Source: an uncultured bacterium (lineage in GTDB: Bacteria; Oederibacteriota; PGYV01; Palsa-1178). From it: a stretch of DNA of 64,000 nucleotides. Both the position numbers and the translations under genes were made by a program. This document shows, piece after piece, positions 35,977 through 45,595 of the stretch. The stretch is from the NCBI GenBank assembly GCA_937889595.1, contig CALAOR010000023.1, forward strand, positions 1-64,000, in the 5' to 3' direction. The first letter of the stretch is position 1. Every line of letters starts with the position of its first letter. Under the pieces are notes generated by a model. It was not told where the DNA came from, did not search any database, and saw only the letters and a list, made by a program, of their open reading frames with translations.

Positions 35977-36627
35977 TTATTTAAAAACTTCCCCGGTTTC
36001 TTTGGCCCAGAGTATCAGGTCCAGCGCTGCCATAGGGATTTTCGATTTTTTGGCGAATTTTTTCATATCCTGCTCTATCTTATAATATAGCTTTGGTGTT
36101 ATGGACTTTGGGACGCTTTTTATCACGCCTATCTTCGCCAGATTACGGAGTATGTGGCGGTCCAGTATGGCTATGTCACTACCGAAACCCACGTTGCGCA
36201 TGAAGTGGCCCGTTTCTTTTAAGCCATAGCCTTTGATGTTCTTATGGAACCAGTCCCTCATCTCATACACATCCTTGAACGTCCTCATGAAAGCCTTTAT
36301 GTTTGCCCTGCCGTTTTTCACGAACTTGTCGCGCGCTTCCACAAAATATTTTGCCTTTTTGTATTTAAAACGCGGGTATTTGAGTTCGGCAAGTATCTGC
36401 TTTTCATTGCCGGTTAAAAGCAGGCCCTTGTCTATTATGGATACCATACACGACCAGCAGCCTTTGGCTTTTGACTGCGGCGTTAATATGCAGAACAGCA
36501 GTTCGGCCAGCACGTCTTCTTCCGAACCCGTCTCCCACTTAGCGCGGTAGCTTTTCAAAGCGCGTTGTATGTCTTCGTATTTGTCTTTGTAAACCTGTCT
36601 AATTTCTTTTAATGTTTCGTTTTTCAT
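35977..36627 (-). CDS. ogg: N-glycosylase/DNA lyase, Ogg2 family
   Basis: 216 residues, an HhH-GPD DNA glycosylase. The helix-hairpin-helix IKGYGLKETGHFMRNVG holds the catalytic Lys, and the catalytic Asp is in AILDRHILRNL. Ogg2 enzymes remove 8-oxoguanine and cut the backbone; they are known mainly from archaea and thermophilic bacteria. Separate gene on the minus strand, downstream of recQ, with no clear promoter assigned. Confidence 0.88.
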   Translation of the reverse strand: MKNETLKEIRQVYKDKYEDIQRALKSYRAKWETGSEEDVLAELLFCILTPQSKAKGCWSCMVSIIDKGLLLTGNEKQILAELKYPRFKYKKAKYFVEARDKFVKNGRANIKAFMRTFKDVYEMRDWFHKNIKGYGLKETGHFMRNVGFGSDIAILDRHILRNLAKIGVIKSVPKSITPKLYYKIEQDMKKFAKKSKIPMAALDLILWAKETGEVFK

Positions 36628-36663
36628 TGCTTATCCTTTTCATATGCATTAGTCTCATATATC

Positions 36664-36712
36664 GATACTGCCGGAAAAGTCCACAAGGGGCGGGCAGCAT
36701 GATATGCTGCCC
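36664..36712. repeat. CTGTCGG-element relic with hairpin
   Basis: GATACTGCCGGAAAAG at 36664 resembles the element end at 49280, and a perfect 9-bp hairpin GGGCAGCAT-GAT-ATGCTGCCC follows at 36692-36712. It lies 27 bases after the recQ stop and may also end that transcript. Confidence 0.5.
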
Positions 36713-36738
36713 CTACAAATACAGGCAGCTAATTGAGA

Positions 36739-38562
36739 TTATTGAGACTGAAGTACTTCGTTTACTGTGTTAAGCACAGCCCAAAGATAACTCCCGCTGC
36801 TTTTCAAGCCCGCTTTTTCGAATTCACTCGGTTTTTCCACGGGCCACATACCGTGCGCCTGCTTTAGGTCCTCCAAATTAATATCCCACTTGCTGCCCGG
36901 GATTGTAAGGTTGTTTTCATTTACCCTGTACCTGAAACTTTTCCCGGTCTTGGTGATTATATCACGGCCCTCGAATTCTTCCACTCTTTTCATAAAAGCG
37001 GAAAATCCATCCTGCCCTTCCTTTGCAGCAGGTATAATATCCGTGGCAGCGGACTCTCCTGAAAAATCCCTGATAATACCCAAAAATATTTCACCATAAC
37101 GTTTTAACTTCATCTCACCTATGCCCTGTATGTCCAGCATTTCCTCCCTGGTGCGCGGCCGCTTTGCCGCCAGTTGGAGCAGTACAGCGTCGGTAAATAC
37201 CAAATACGCGGGCACGTCCTGCTCGTCCGCGAGCTGCCTGCGTTTTTGCTTCAGGATTGCAAGCAGGTTGTCGTCTGATCTGCCGTAAACCTTTATTGCA
37301 GATGTATCCACTATTACGCGGATTTTTTCCTCCGCGTGCGTTTGAACTGTGATTATATCCTTGAGTTTATGCTCACCGCAGATGTCGCACGGCCCGCCGC
37401 AGTTTTCTATGTGATCGCCAAAATACCATATCACAGACCTGTGCCTGCATGTTTTGCTTTCAGCCAGCCTGAAAAGCTGGACTGTTTTTTGCTGCATGGC
37501 CCGCGCAAGCTCCGGATTCTGGTGGTCGCTCAAAAACCTCTCGTAGTTCATGACATCGGCCCAGGAGTAAAACAGTATGCACCTGCTGTCCAGCCCGTCG
37601 CGGCCGGCCCTGCCTATTTCCTGGTAATAACTTTCTATGGTACGCGGCATATCGCAGTGGATCACAAACCGCACGTCCGGCTTGTTAATTCCCATGCCAA
37701 AGGCGATGGTTGCCACGACCACATCCACATTACCCCTGATGAAAGCTTCCTGATTGTTTGTCCTCTCATCTTTGGTCAACCCGGCATGATACGCCAAAGC
37801 TGATATTTTCTTTGATCTTAAAAACGCGACCATACCCTCCACATTACGGCGGCTCCAACAATAAATGATGCCGCTTTGCGATTTGTTCTGGCGGATGAAT
37901 TTAAGTATGGTTTCCCTCATATTAACGCCTTCGCCTTTTTTCTGGAACGTAAGCAGAAGGTTTGACCTGTAAAACGAACCCCTGTAAATCTCAGGCGAGG
38001 CCATCCCGAGCTGATTTATGATATCATCCATGACCTGCTTTGTGGCTGTCGCGGTCAGGGCAAGCACGGGGATATTGCCGAGGTGTGATTTTAACCCCTG
38101 CAGTTTCCTGTAAGCGGGCCTGAAATCATGCCCCCACTGGCTGATGCAATGCGCTTCGTCCACGACAACTATACTGACGGAACAGGATTTTATGAAGTTG
38201 CTCAGCGAGCCTTCGAGGGCCTCGGGCGCCAGATAAACAAGCTCGTATTTCCCCAGCCGGAAATTTTCAAGCCGTTTTTCGCGTTCAACAGGGGTGATCG
38301 TGGAGTTGATGACAACAGCCTTAAATCCAAGCGCATGCAAAGAATCAACCTGATCTTTCATAAGTGAGATCAAAGGGGAAATAACAAGCACCGTGCCGGG
38401 TAATAACCTGGCCGGTATCTGAAATGTAAGCGACTTTCCGGCGCCGGTCGGCATGATACCGAGGCAGTCGCGCCCGCCAAGTACGGCATTGATGATCTGC
38501 TCCTGGCCCGGCCTGAATTCCCGGTAGCCGAATGTGTTTTGCAGGACCTCTATTGGTTTCAT
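36739..38562 (-). CDS. recQ: ATP-dependent DNA helicase RecQ
   Basis: 607 residues from the ATG at 38562. An in-frame GTG at 38610 is rejected because it overlaps the -10 box. SF2 helicase core: GTGAGKS-like [10 protein letters not shown] (39-48), [13 protein letters not shown] (135-147), [13 protein letters not shown]. The RQC zinc site ([25 protein letters not shown]) is followed by an HRDC domain (about 430-510, [12 protein letters not shown]) and a C-terminal extension of about 90 residues. It unwinds forks and recombination intermediates. A 34-bp palindrome in the promoter points to regulated expression. GGAGG lies 12 bases before the ATG, a little far. Confidence 0.94.
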   Translation of the reverse strand: MKPIEVLQNTFGYREFRPGQEQIINAVLGGRDCLGIMPTGAGKSLTFQIPARLLPGTVLVISPLISLMKDQVDSLHALGFKAVVINSTITPVEREKRLENFRLGKYELVYLAPEALEGSLSNFIKSCSVSIVVVDEAHCISQWGHDFRPAYRKLQGLKSHLGNIPVLALTATATKQVMDDIINQLGMASPEIYRGSFYRSNLLLTFQKKGEGVNMRETILKFIRQNKSQSGIIYCWSRRNVEGMVAFLRSKKISALAYHAGLTKDERTNNQEAFIRGNVDVVVATIAFGMGINKPDVRFVIHCDMPRTIESYYQEIGRAGRDGLDSRCILFYSWADVMNYERFLSDHQNPELARAMQQKTVQLFRLAESKTCRHRSVIWYFGDHIENCGGPCDICGEHKLKDIITVQTHAEEKIRVIVDTSAIKVYGRSDDNLLAILKQKRRQLADEQDVPAYLVFTDAVLLQLAAKRPRTREEMLDIQGIGEMKLKRYGEIFLGIIRDFSGESAATDIIPAAKEGQDGFSAFMKRVEEFEGRDIITKTGKSFRYRVNENNLTIPGSKWDINLEDLKQAHGMWPVEKPSEFEKAGLKSSGSYLWAVLNTVNEVLQSQ

Positions 38563-38578
38563 GATATCTGTTGCCCTC

Positions 38579-38630
38579 CAGTGTATAATTTTCCTGACAA
38601 AATTATACACTGTGTATGCTTTTGTGTCAA
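38579..38630 (-). promoter_or_regulatory. recQ promoter with 14-bp-arm palindrome
   Basis: Minus strand: TTGACA (38625-38630), 17 bases, TATAAT (38602-38607), a perfect sigma-70 consensus. A perfect inverted repeat, CAGTGTATAATTTT / AAAATTATACACTG with a 6-base spacer (38579-38612), covers the -10 box, start point and first transcribed bases. It is a candidate operator, or a 5' hairpin in the mRNA. Confidence 0.8.
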
Positions 38631-38664
38631 AGGTTATTTACGCGGGATTGATTTGGCAGGTGTT

Positions 38665-40206
38665 CTAAATCCACTCTCTTCCGTCGCGCTTTATGAACTC
38701 ATCGGCTTCTTTCGGGCCGTCTGTGCCGGCTGCGTAAAAATGCATCTGCCTGCTTTTTTCATTGAGCGGGCATGTTTCCCATTTTTTCAGTATAGGGGTT
38801 AAAAGTTTCCACGACGCTTCAATCCCGTCCTTCCTCCAGAAAAGCGTCTGGTCCCCTAGCAGGCAGTCCAGGATGATGGTCCCGTAATCGTCAGCTATGT
38901 CGGAGCCGAACTTATCCTTGTAATTAAAATCCATGTCAAGCGGCGATAAACACATTTTAGAACCCGGGACTTTTACCATGAATTTGATTGAAACCCCCTG
39001 CTGCGGCTGTATGGAAAAGGTCAGGGTATTGGGCCGGTGCTCCATGCCTATGTCCCGGAAAATATTGTCTTTAACCGGCTTAAAAACAACCGTTATCCTT
39101 GAAGCCTTTTCTTTCATGCGTTTCCCCGACCGTATGTAAAAAGGCGCGCCTTTCCATTTTTTATTGTCTATAAAAAGCTTGGCCGCGAAAAATGTCTCGG
39201 TGCAGGACTTATCCGCCACGCCCAGTTCCGCGGCATAAGCCCCGGCTTTCAGCGCGCCTGCAAACCCTTCCGTGTATTGTCCGCGTATGACCTGCTCATT
39301 TATTTTATTAAGGTCAAACGGCCTTATAGAGCCGATAACATCCGCTTTTTTATCCCTGATCTCCTCGGAATCAAGAGAAACCGGCCTTTCCATGGCAACC
39401 AGGGAAACAAGCTGTAATATATGGTTCTGCAGCATGTCGCGTATCATGCCGGCCTGTTCAAAGTATCCGGCCCTGCCTTCGATCCCGGCCTCTTCAGCCA
39501 CTGTGATCTGCACGTGGTCTATATATCGGCTGTTCCATATTGGTTCAAACAAGGCGTTTGCGAACCTGAAAACAAGTATGTTCTGTACCGTATTTTTTCC
39601 GAGATAATGATCGACCCTGTATAACTGGGTGTCGTCTATATACTTCAATATTTCCCTGTTTAATTCCACTGCGCTGTCAATATCCCTGCCAAAAGGCTTT
39701 TCCACCATGAGCCTGTGAAATGGCTCCCGGGTCCTGCCTTTTTCCATAAGCAGACTTTTCCCCAGATGTGTGGCAACTGTTTTATACAGGGACGGCGGTA
39801 TGGCCAGGATAAACACCCTGTTGCCGCGGGTGGAATATTTTTTTTCAAGTTCATCAAGTCTTTTCCTTATACCTACGTATTCATCCGGGTCGTCATAATC
39901 GCCGGTCATGTAAAAACATTTGGAACAGAAATTATCGGTCAAACTCCCTGTTTTTTCCCCGGAATTCACAAGCGCCTGCCTTATTTTCAGCCTGAAAGAA
40001 GCCTCATCCATGTCCGTGCGGCCGACCCCGAGGATAAAGAAATTATCGGGTATGCTCCCGTGCCTGACAAGGTTAAAAAATGAAGGTATGAGCCTTTTTC
40101 CCGCAAGATCCCCGGATGCGCCGAATATAACCACGCCTGCGGGACCCGCCTTGGCCAGTTCGCAGACGCCGGTAAGTTTCAGGTCAATAGATGGTTTGAA
40201 TTCCAT
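38665..40206 (-). CDS. zwf: Glucose-6-phosphate 1-dehydrogenase
   Basis: 513 residues. NADP site [30 protein letters not shown], and the substrate/catalytic [13 protein letters not shown]. It oxidises glucose-6-phosphate to 6-phosphogluconolactone. Last gene of a tkt-gnd-zwf operon (3 bases after gnd). No 6-phosphogluconolactonase is linked. Confidence 0.96.
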   Translation of the reverse strand: MEFKPSIDLKLTGVCELAKAGPAGVVIFGASGDLAGKRLIPSFFNLVRHGSIPDNFFILGVGRTDMDEASFRLKIRQALVNSGEKTGSLTDNFCSKCFYMTGDYDDPDEYVGIRKRLDELEKKYSTRGNRVFILAIPPSLYKTVATHLGKSLLMEKGRTREPFHRLMVEKPFGRDIDSAVELNREILKYIDDTQLYRVDHYLGKNTVQNILVFRFANALFEPIWNSRYIDHVQITVAEEAGIEGRAGYFEQAGMIRDMLQNHILQLVSLVAMERPVSLDSEEIRDKKADVIGSIRPFDLNKINEQVIRGQYTEGFAGALKAGAYAAELGVADKSCTETFFAAKLFIDNKKWKGAPFYIRSGKRMKEKASRITVVFKPVKDNIFRDIGMEHRPNTLTFSIQPQQGVSIKFMVKVPGSKMCLSPLDMDFNYKDKFGSDIADDYGTIILDCLLGDQTLFWRKDGIEASWKLLTPILKKWETCPLNEKSRQMHFYAAGTDGPKEADEFIKRDGREWI

Positions 40207-40209
40207 TTT

Positions 40210-41181
40210 TTATTTTTCCCTGTCAAACTTGGCGTGCCTGATGTGCCCCGACCCCGCCGAGTACGTTTTTACATTTTCGCCTTCCCTTGCCATGGCGTGC
40301 CCGCCGAAACTGTTCCTTAAAGCCGCTATGATTTTATTTGAGTATGCGTCTTTTTGCCTGGAATTAAATCTTTTATAAAGCGAAGCGGTGATAACATCCG
40401 CAGCCACGCCTGTGTCCAGTGCTTCTTTTACGGCCCAGCGCGCCTCGCCAGAATCCTCGACATATCCCTGTATCCTTTCAAGTTCCTGCGGGTTTTTAAA
40501 AACATCTATAAGAAGCTCCAGGAGCCAGGACTTTACCACGGAGCCCGCGTTCCACATTTCAGCCACTTGGCTTAAATCCAAAGATGCGCCGTACTGTGAG
40601 GCTTTTAAAATTTCAAAACCTTCGCCATAAGCTTCCATCAGCCCGTATTCTATCGCGTTATGGGTCATTTTTACAAAATGTCCGGCGCCTGATCTGCCGC
40701 AGTACATATAGCCGCCCGCGGGTGCCAGGGATTTAAATACGGGTTCAGCGTATTTAAATACTGCTTCGTCCCCGCCCACCATGGTTGCGTACCCGTTCTT
40801 AAGCCCCCATATGCCTCCTGATATGCCCGCGTCCAGATAGGATATTCCTTTTGTTTTTAGTTCATCGAAACGCTTTATGTCGTCTTTATAATTGCTGTTC
40901 CCGCCTTCTATTAAAATATCGCCTTTTTCAAGCAGGGGGGCAAGCGCGCTGATTTGATTTTGAGTAACTTCTCCCGCAGGCAGCATGAGCCATATAAGAC
41001 GAGGGACTTTCATGGATTTTATCAGGTCATTTAATGTAAGCGCTGCTTTGGCGCCTTCTTTTTCAAGTTCTTTGATTTTGTCAATTGAACGGTTATGAAC
41101 AAAAACTTCATGTTTGTCATTGATGAGCCTGCGGGCCATGTTGGCGCCCATGCGGCCCAGTCCGATTATTCCGATCTGCAT
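40210..41181 (-). CDS. gnd: 6-phosphogluconate dehydrogenase (decarboxylating), short form
   Basis: 323 residues, the shorter YqeC/GndA-like class, often NAD-using, rather than the 470-residue E. coli type. Visible: IGLGRMGANMARRLI, DAGISGGIWGLKNGYATMVG, GAGHFVKMTHNAIEYGLMEAY with catalytic Lys. It converts 6-phosphogluconate to ribulose-5-phosphate and CO2. Cofactor is inferred from class. Confidence 0.94.
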   Translation of the reverse strand: MQIGIIGLGRMGANMARRLINDKHEVFVHNRSIDKIKELEKEGAKAALTLNDLIKSMKVPRLIWLMLPAGEVTQNQISALAPLLEKGDILIEGGNSNYKDDIKRFDELKTKGISYLDAGISGGIWGLKNGYATMVGGDEAVFKYAEPVFKSLAPAGGYMYCGRSGAGHFVKMTHNAIEYGLMEAYGEGFEILKASQYGASLDLSQVAEMWNAGSVVKSWLLELLIDVFKNPQELERIQGYVEDSGEARWAVKEALDTGVAADVITASLYKRFNSRQKDAYSNKIIAALRNSFGGHAMAREGENVKTYSAGSGHIRHAKFDREK

Positions 41182-41215
41182 TTTATAACCCTCCTGATAT
41201 GATTTGCATTAAACC

Positions 41216-43228
41216 CTACCTGCCCAGCACTACCATTGCTTTTGCCAGTACATTATCAACGGTAAACCCGTATTTTTCCATTACGATCTTCCCCGGCGCA
41301 GACGCGCCGAACGTGTCGACGCCGACTACATCGCCTGAATCACCGGCCAATCCCCTCCAGAACGGGGTGGAACCTGCTTCTATGATAAGCCTCTTTTTAA
41401 CGTTTGCAGGTATTATGGATTCCCTGTACTGCGCGGGCTGGGCCATAAATATTTCATACGAAGGCATGGAAACCACCCTTGCCTTTATTCCCCTTGCCAA
41501 TAATTTTTCATGGACCCCCATGGCAAGCTGTACTTCCGAGCCCGTGGCAATAAGAAGTATCTCGGGCTTACCCGTGCAGTCATTGAGCGTATAACCGCCC
41601 TTTTGAGTATTCTCTATCACGTTATATTTTTTCTCGTCAATTATCGGAAGGTCCTGCCTGGTGAAAACAAGTACGATCGGTTTTTTTGTGACTATCGCGT
41701 AGTACCATGCTCCCACAGTTTCATTTGCGTCAGCGGGCCTGATTATAGTCAGATCTGGGATCAGCCTGAGCGATGATAAATGCTCCACGGGCTGGTGTGT
41801 GGGCCCGTCCTCGCCTAATCCTATGGAGTCATGTGTGAATATGAATATTGAATGCGTCTGCATTATGGCGGCCAGCCTGAGCGCCGGCCGCATGTAATCC
41901 GAAAAAGATAAAAATGTGGCCGAGTAAGGGATCAGGCCTTTATGAAGCGCCATGCCGTTTACTATGGCCCCCATTGCGTGCTCACGCACTCCAAAATGCA
42001 GGTTGCGCTCGCACATGCCCGCTATGCCGAAACTTCCGTGGCCGTTCAGCATGGTCTTTGTGGAAGGAGCCAGGTCGGCTGAACCGCCGATGAATTCCGT
42101 CATGTATAATTCTATCTGGTTCATGACCTTGCCCGACGCGGTCCTCGTGGCCATGGGGCCGTCTTCGATCTTAAAAGGAAGAAGGTTTTCCTTTAAATTC
42201 CTGTTAATATGGCCGACTATGTATTTTTCAAGGAGTTTGGCTTCCTTTGGATAAGCTTTTTTATATGATTCAAAAAACTTGTTCCATGCAGCCTCTTCAG
42301 TTGCCCACTTTTTCTTCATTTTTTCAAAATTATTCGTTACTTCCTGGGGCACATAAAAACTCTTATCAGGGTCAAATCCAAAAAACTCCTTTGTCTTCCT
42401 TGCGGCATCCCAGCCCAAGGGCTCCCCGTGCACCGAAGGGTCCCCCTGTTTTGGCGATCCATACCCTATGTTCGTCCTTATTATTATCAGGGACGGCCTG
42501 TGCCTATGTTCCCTTGCTTTTGTTATTGCCTCTTCCACAGCTGAAGTATTATTGCCGTCCTTTATCACCTGTGTGTTCCAGCCATAGGAATCAAACCTTT
42601 CTTTAACATTTTCTGTGAATGCCAGGGATGACTTTCCCTCTATGGAAATATCATTGTCATCGTACAGATATATGAGTTTTCCAAGTTTGAGCGTTCCGGC
42701 GAGAGACGCGGCCTCGGATGCTATGCCTTCCATAAGGTCCCCGTCTGACACAACGACGTATGTATAATGGTCTATTATGTTATATCCGGGTTTATTAAAA
42801 CAGCCTGCCATGGCGCGCTCGGCTATAGCCATGCCCACTCCCATGGCAAATCCCTGCCCTAAGGGCCCTGTTGTCGCGTCAATTCCCGCGGTCACTCCGT
42901 ATTCAGGATGTCCGGGGGTTTTAGAACCCCACTGCCTGAATGCTTTCAAGTCATCCATAGTGAGCCCCGAACCCGACAAGAAAAGCAGCGAGTATAAAAG
43001 TGCGCAGCCATGGCCCGCGGACAATATGAACCTGTCACGGTTATACCATCTGGGACTTTGCGGGTTATGCTTTAGGAACTTGCCCCAGAGCGTATAGACA
43101 AAAGGCGCGGCGCCAAGCGGCATCCCCGGATGGCCTGATTTCGCCTTTTCCACCATGTCAACAGATAATAAACGCAGCGTGTCAATGGAAAGCTGGTCAA
43201 TGCTGGTCTTTTTTTTGGATTTCATCAT
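41216..43228 (-). CDS. tkt: Transketolase
   Basis: 670 residues. TPP motif VVSDGDLMEGIASEAASLAG, N-terminal SAGHGCALLYSLLFL, pyrimidine-domain GVREHAMGAIVNGMALH and EDGPTHQPVEHLSSLR. It transfers two-carbon units in the non-oxidative pentose phosphate pathway. First gene of the tkt-gnd-zwf operon (34 bases before gnd). The start could be the first or second ATG of MMKSKKK. Confidence 0.96.
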   Translation of the reverse strand: MMKSKKKTSIDQLSIDTLRLLSVDMVEKAKSGHPGMPLGAAPFVYTLWGKFLKHNPQSPRWYNRDRFILSAGHGCALLYSLLFLSGSGLTMDDLKAFRQWGSKTPGHPEYGVTAGIDATTGPLGQGFAMGVGMAIAERAMAGCFNKPGYNIIDHYTYVVVSDGDLMEGIASEAASLAGTLKLGKLIYLYDDNDISIEGKSSLAFTENVKERFDSYGWNTQVIKDGNNTSAVEEAITKAREHRHRPSLIIIRTNIGYGSPKQGDPSVHGEPLGWDAARKTKEFFGFDPDKSFYVPQEVTNNFEKMKKKWATEEAAWNKFFESYKKAYPKEAKLLEKYIVGHINRNLKENLLPFKIEDGPMATRTASGKVMNQIELYMTEFIGGSADLAPSTKTMLNGHGSFGIAGMCERNLHFGVREHAMGAIVNGMALHKGLIPYSATFLSFSDYMRPALRLAAIMQTHSIFIFTHDSIGLGEDGPTHQPVEHLSSLRLIPDLTIIRPADANETVGAWYYAIVTKKPIVLVFTRQDLPIIDEKKYNVIENTQKGGYTLNDCTGKPEILLIATGSEVQLAMGVHEKLLARGIKARVVSMPSYEIFMAQPAQYRESIIPANVKKRLIIEAGSTPFWRGLAGDSGDVVGVDTFGASAPGKIVMEKYGFTVDNVLAKAMVVLGR

Positions 43229-43253
43229 TTCCTCTGTTAAATTATTTGGGTGC

Positions 43254-43295
43254 GGGCGAAAAACCTTATAAAACCATGAAATTCTTTATAGAACA
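43254..43295. repeat. Half copy of the CTGTCGG element
   Basis: CCTTATAAAACCATGAAATTCTTTA closely matches the left interior of the element at 49280, without its right half. It fills the short gap between tkt and the outer-membrane-like gene. Confidence 0.5.
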
Positions 43296-43297
43296 GT

Positions 43298-44062
43298 TTA
43301 AAATGCAATAAGCCTCATTACCGTCAATCCTATGTATGCATCCTGGGTTTTAACCCCCAGCAACATCCTGCGTGTACCCACATCAACGGAATTGCCGGCC
43401 TTTAATATAAACTGATGCCCGAAAGTATCAAATTTTACGCCGAAACTGTAACATCCCGTATTTCCCATATCCGGGCTTGTGCCTGAGTCTTTTAAAAGCG
43501 GATAATACTCGGCGAGCAGCCTAAAATGGTTTATTATTTCATAACTTAATCCCAAACCCAGCCCTATGTGGCTGTTATAACCGTCATAGCCCAGATCCAC
43601 CGAGGCTGTTATCCTGTCCTCATAAAATGGAACTGACTGAAGCGACAGAAGATAGAACAAATTCTGGGCATATTCCGGCTGCGTTTGGTTCTTATAGGAA
43701 AAAAACTGCACGTCGAGCTGCGAATTAAAGAAAAATTTCTGGGCGTAAAACGCATAACTTAATCCCGCGAATTGTTCCCTGTTATTTGTTATGTATCCCG
43801 CTTTTGCCTCTATCCCAAATTCCGCCATATACCTGAAATTAATCCCAAAATTTACGCCATTATCCAAAAGAGCGAACAAATCCCCCTTTGGGTAGCCGTT
43901 GAGTGACTGTGAAAACCTGCCGTCAAGCGTCAAATACGCCTGGCCGTCATCCAGGCCCGACGGCACTGTCATGTTCAGCATGGGGCTCTCAAACTGCTCC
44001 GCGCGCGCGGCTGTAACGGAAAAAAATACAACCGCGATCAATAAAAATTTCCTCATTTCCAT
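43298..44062 (-). CDS. Exported beta-barrel-like protein, unknown function
   Basis: 254 residues. Signal peptide MEMRKFLLIAVVFFSVTAARA. The mature part alternates polar and hydrophobic residues with aromatic strand ends (NGVNFGINFRYMAEFGIEAK, YNSHIGLGLGLSYEIINHF) and ends in a short hydrophobic strand, like outer membrane barrels of 8-10 strands. No family was identified. It lies 23 bases after the nitroreductase gene. Confidence 0.7.
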   Translation of the reverse strand: MEMRKFLLIAVVFFSVTAARAEQFESPMLNMTVPSGLDDGQAYLTLDGRFSQSLNGYPKGDLFALLDNGVNFGINFRYMAEFGIEAKAGYITNNREQFAGLSYAFYAQKFFFNSQLDVQFFSYKNQTQPEYAQNLFYLLSLQSVPFYEDRITASVDLGYDGYNSHIGLGLGLSYEIINHFRLLAEYYPLLKDSGTSPDMGNTGCYSFGVKFDTFGHQFILKAGNSVDVGTRRMLLGVKTQDAYIGLTVMRLIAF

Positions 44063-44085
44063 CCCCTCCGTTTTATCGACCGTTT

Positions 44086-44655
44086 CTATTTATCCAGTTC
44101 TGCGCTAAAAGTGTCTATGGAATATATCTCTCCCAGTTTCCTGCGGGGCGGCCGTTCCTTTTCCTGCTCCGCCTGTTTTTCGTTTAAGACCGGATTTATC
44201 TTATCCGATTTTTTGCCTACATTTATCAAAGTGATAAGCATGTTATCCGCCGGTATGCCGAGTATTTCCTTGGCTTTCTCCGGGGAATATCCCGCGATCG
44301 GGTGGGCCACGAGCCCCATCTCCGTGGCGCGCAGGATCATGGCTGACGCAGCCATGCCGATATCAAAAAGGTAGTATTCCCTTTCTTGTATGTTGCAGTC
44401 CTTTTCCTTTTTACCGAAAACCGCTATTATGAGTGAGTCCTCATAAGCCCATGAGTTCCCCTTACTGAAAACCTCGCGCATTTTTAAAAGCTGCTCTTTG
44501 GAGCGCACGAACACAAACCTCCAAGGCTGGTTGTTAAAACATGACGCAGTGAGCTGCGCCGCCGTACCGAGCTCTTTTAACATTTCATCGGTTATTTCAA
44601 TTGGCTCAAAGGACCTGTAGGCCCTTCTTTTTTCTATGGCTTCTTTTACATCCAT
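44086..44655 (-). CDS. Nitroreductase-family FMN protein
   Basis: 189 residues. IEKRRAYRSFEPIEITDEML, ASCFNNQPWRFVFVRSKEQ and GMAASAMILRATEMGLVAHPI mark the NfsA/FRP-type fold, which uses FMN and NAD(P)H to reduce quinones, nitro compounds or flavins. Natural substrate unknown. It is 1 base from the SORL-like gene upstream, so co-transcribed, and lies at the edge of the stress island. Confidence 0.88.
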   Translation of the reverse strand: MDVKEAIEKRRAYRSFEPIEITDEMLKELGTAAQLTASCFNNQPWRFVFVRSKEQLLKMREVFSKGNSWAYEDSLIIAVFGKKEKDCNIQEREYYLFDIGMAASAMILRATEMGLVAHPIAGYSPEKAKEILGIPADNMLITLINVGKKSDKINPVLNEKQAEQEKERPPRRKLGEIYSIDTFSAELDK

Positions 44656-44656
44656 G

Positions 44657-45046
44657 CTACTTCGCCTTTTTGCTGTTTTTTGCCGCGGGTTTTGCAGGCG
44701 TTGTTTCTTTTACCGTTGCTTCTTTTGTAAGGTCCCCGTATTTTATGCAGTCGGCGTCAATTGACACCACATCGCCAATCTTTAAACCGGGTATTACGTA
44801 AATCACGGTCTGGGCCTCGTTGCTTGTCTGCGTGGAAGCCATCTGGGTTATTATTTTTTTGCCGTTTAACTTTACTATTATCTGGTTTATGTAGTGATCC
44901 AAAACATCTTTTACCTCGTGCATAATATTTGCCGTAACCGTCTTATTTGCCAGGTCAAAAGTAATAATAATGTCGCTCGGTGGCGTGGCAGTAAGCGAAA
45001 CTGAAACCAGGAACAGGAACACAAGCAGTGCTGCAATTTTTTTCAT
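44657..45046 (-). CDS. Exported small protein resembling a desulfoferrodoxin (SORL) fold without metal ligands
   Basis: 129 residues. Signal peptide MKKIAALLVFLFLVSVSLTA, Lys/Ala/Pro-rich tail at the C-terminus. The core (PSDIIITFDLANKTVTANIM, HEVKDVLDHYINQIIVKLNG, VIYVIPGLKIGDVVSIDADC) reads like the superoxide-reductase-like beta-sandwich, with a His in HEVKD/DHYI but no full His4-Cys set. The fold is an inference. A periplasmic redox or scaffold role would fit the neighbouring peroxiredoxin and nitroreductase. Confidence 0.55.
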   Translation of the reverse strand: MKKIAALLVFLFLVSVSLTATPPSDIIITFDLANKTVTANIMHEVKDVLDHYINQIIVKLNGKKIITQMASTQTSNEAQTVIYVIPGLKIGDVVSIDADCIKYGDLTKEATVKETTPAKPAAKNSKKAK

Positions 45047-45091
45047 GATATTTCTCCTTTTGGTATTTTGTACCTTAAATTTATAATTTTC

Positions 45092-45553
45092 TCACCCTTT
45101 TTTCAGGAACGCCACAAGTTCTTTTACATCAGGCAGTTCCTTCATGGGGTAAACTTTTACAAATATCGCCTTTCTCTGTTCGTCAAGTATTATATTTGCC
45201 CGCTCTGAAAACCCGAATTTTTCAATAAATATCCCGAGTTTCGACGCGATAGCGCCGTGCGGCCAAAAGTCAGCGAGCAGGTCGAGTTCTTCTATGCCAA
45301 GACTTTCGGCCCACGCTTTTTTTGAAGGCGCCGTATCGATCGATATCCCCAGTGGTACCGTGTTTAACTCTTCAAAAACCTCGTAATAATCCTCAAGCGA
45401 CTGCATCTGTTTGGCGCAGACGGATGTCCAGGCCATGGGGTGGAAAGAAAGCAGTATCTTTTTGTCTTCAAACCCCTCGGTGTTAATTCCCAGGTCCTGC
45501 TGATTTTTCAGCATAAAGTTCCCGAACTTTTCTCCAACCTTTATCCTTGCCAT
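45092..45553 (-). CDS. Peroxiredoxin (AhpC/TSA, AhpE-like)
   Basis: 153 residues. Thioredoxin fold with the peroxidatic Cys46 in FHPMAWTSVCAKQM, in place of the usual PxxxTxxC spacing, and LGISIDTAPSKKAWAESLG. No second conserved resolving Cys was seen, so it may be a 1-Cys type. It reduces peroxides in the cytoplasm. Confidence 0.88.
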   Translation of the reverse strand: MARIKVGEKFGNFMLKNQQDLGINTEGFEDKKILLSFHPMAWTSVCAKQMQSLEDYYEVFEELNTVPLGISIDTAPSKKAWAESLGIEELDLLADFWPHGAIASKLGIFIEKFGFSERANIILDEQRKAIFVKVYPMKELPDVKELVAFLKKG

Positions 45554-45595
45554 TTTTCCTCCTTTAAAAATATTATATTACCGGATTTAAACGCC

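Noticed and set aside
38563-38610. Upstream GTG start for recQ
   Set aside because: The GTG overlaps the -10 region of a consensus promoter, so it would lie upstream of the transcript start.
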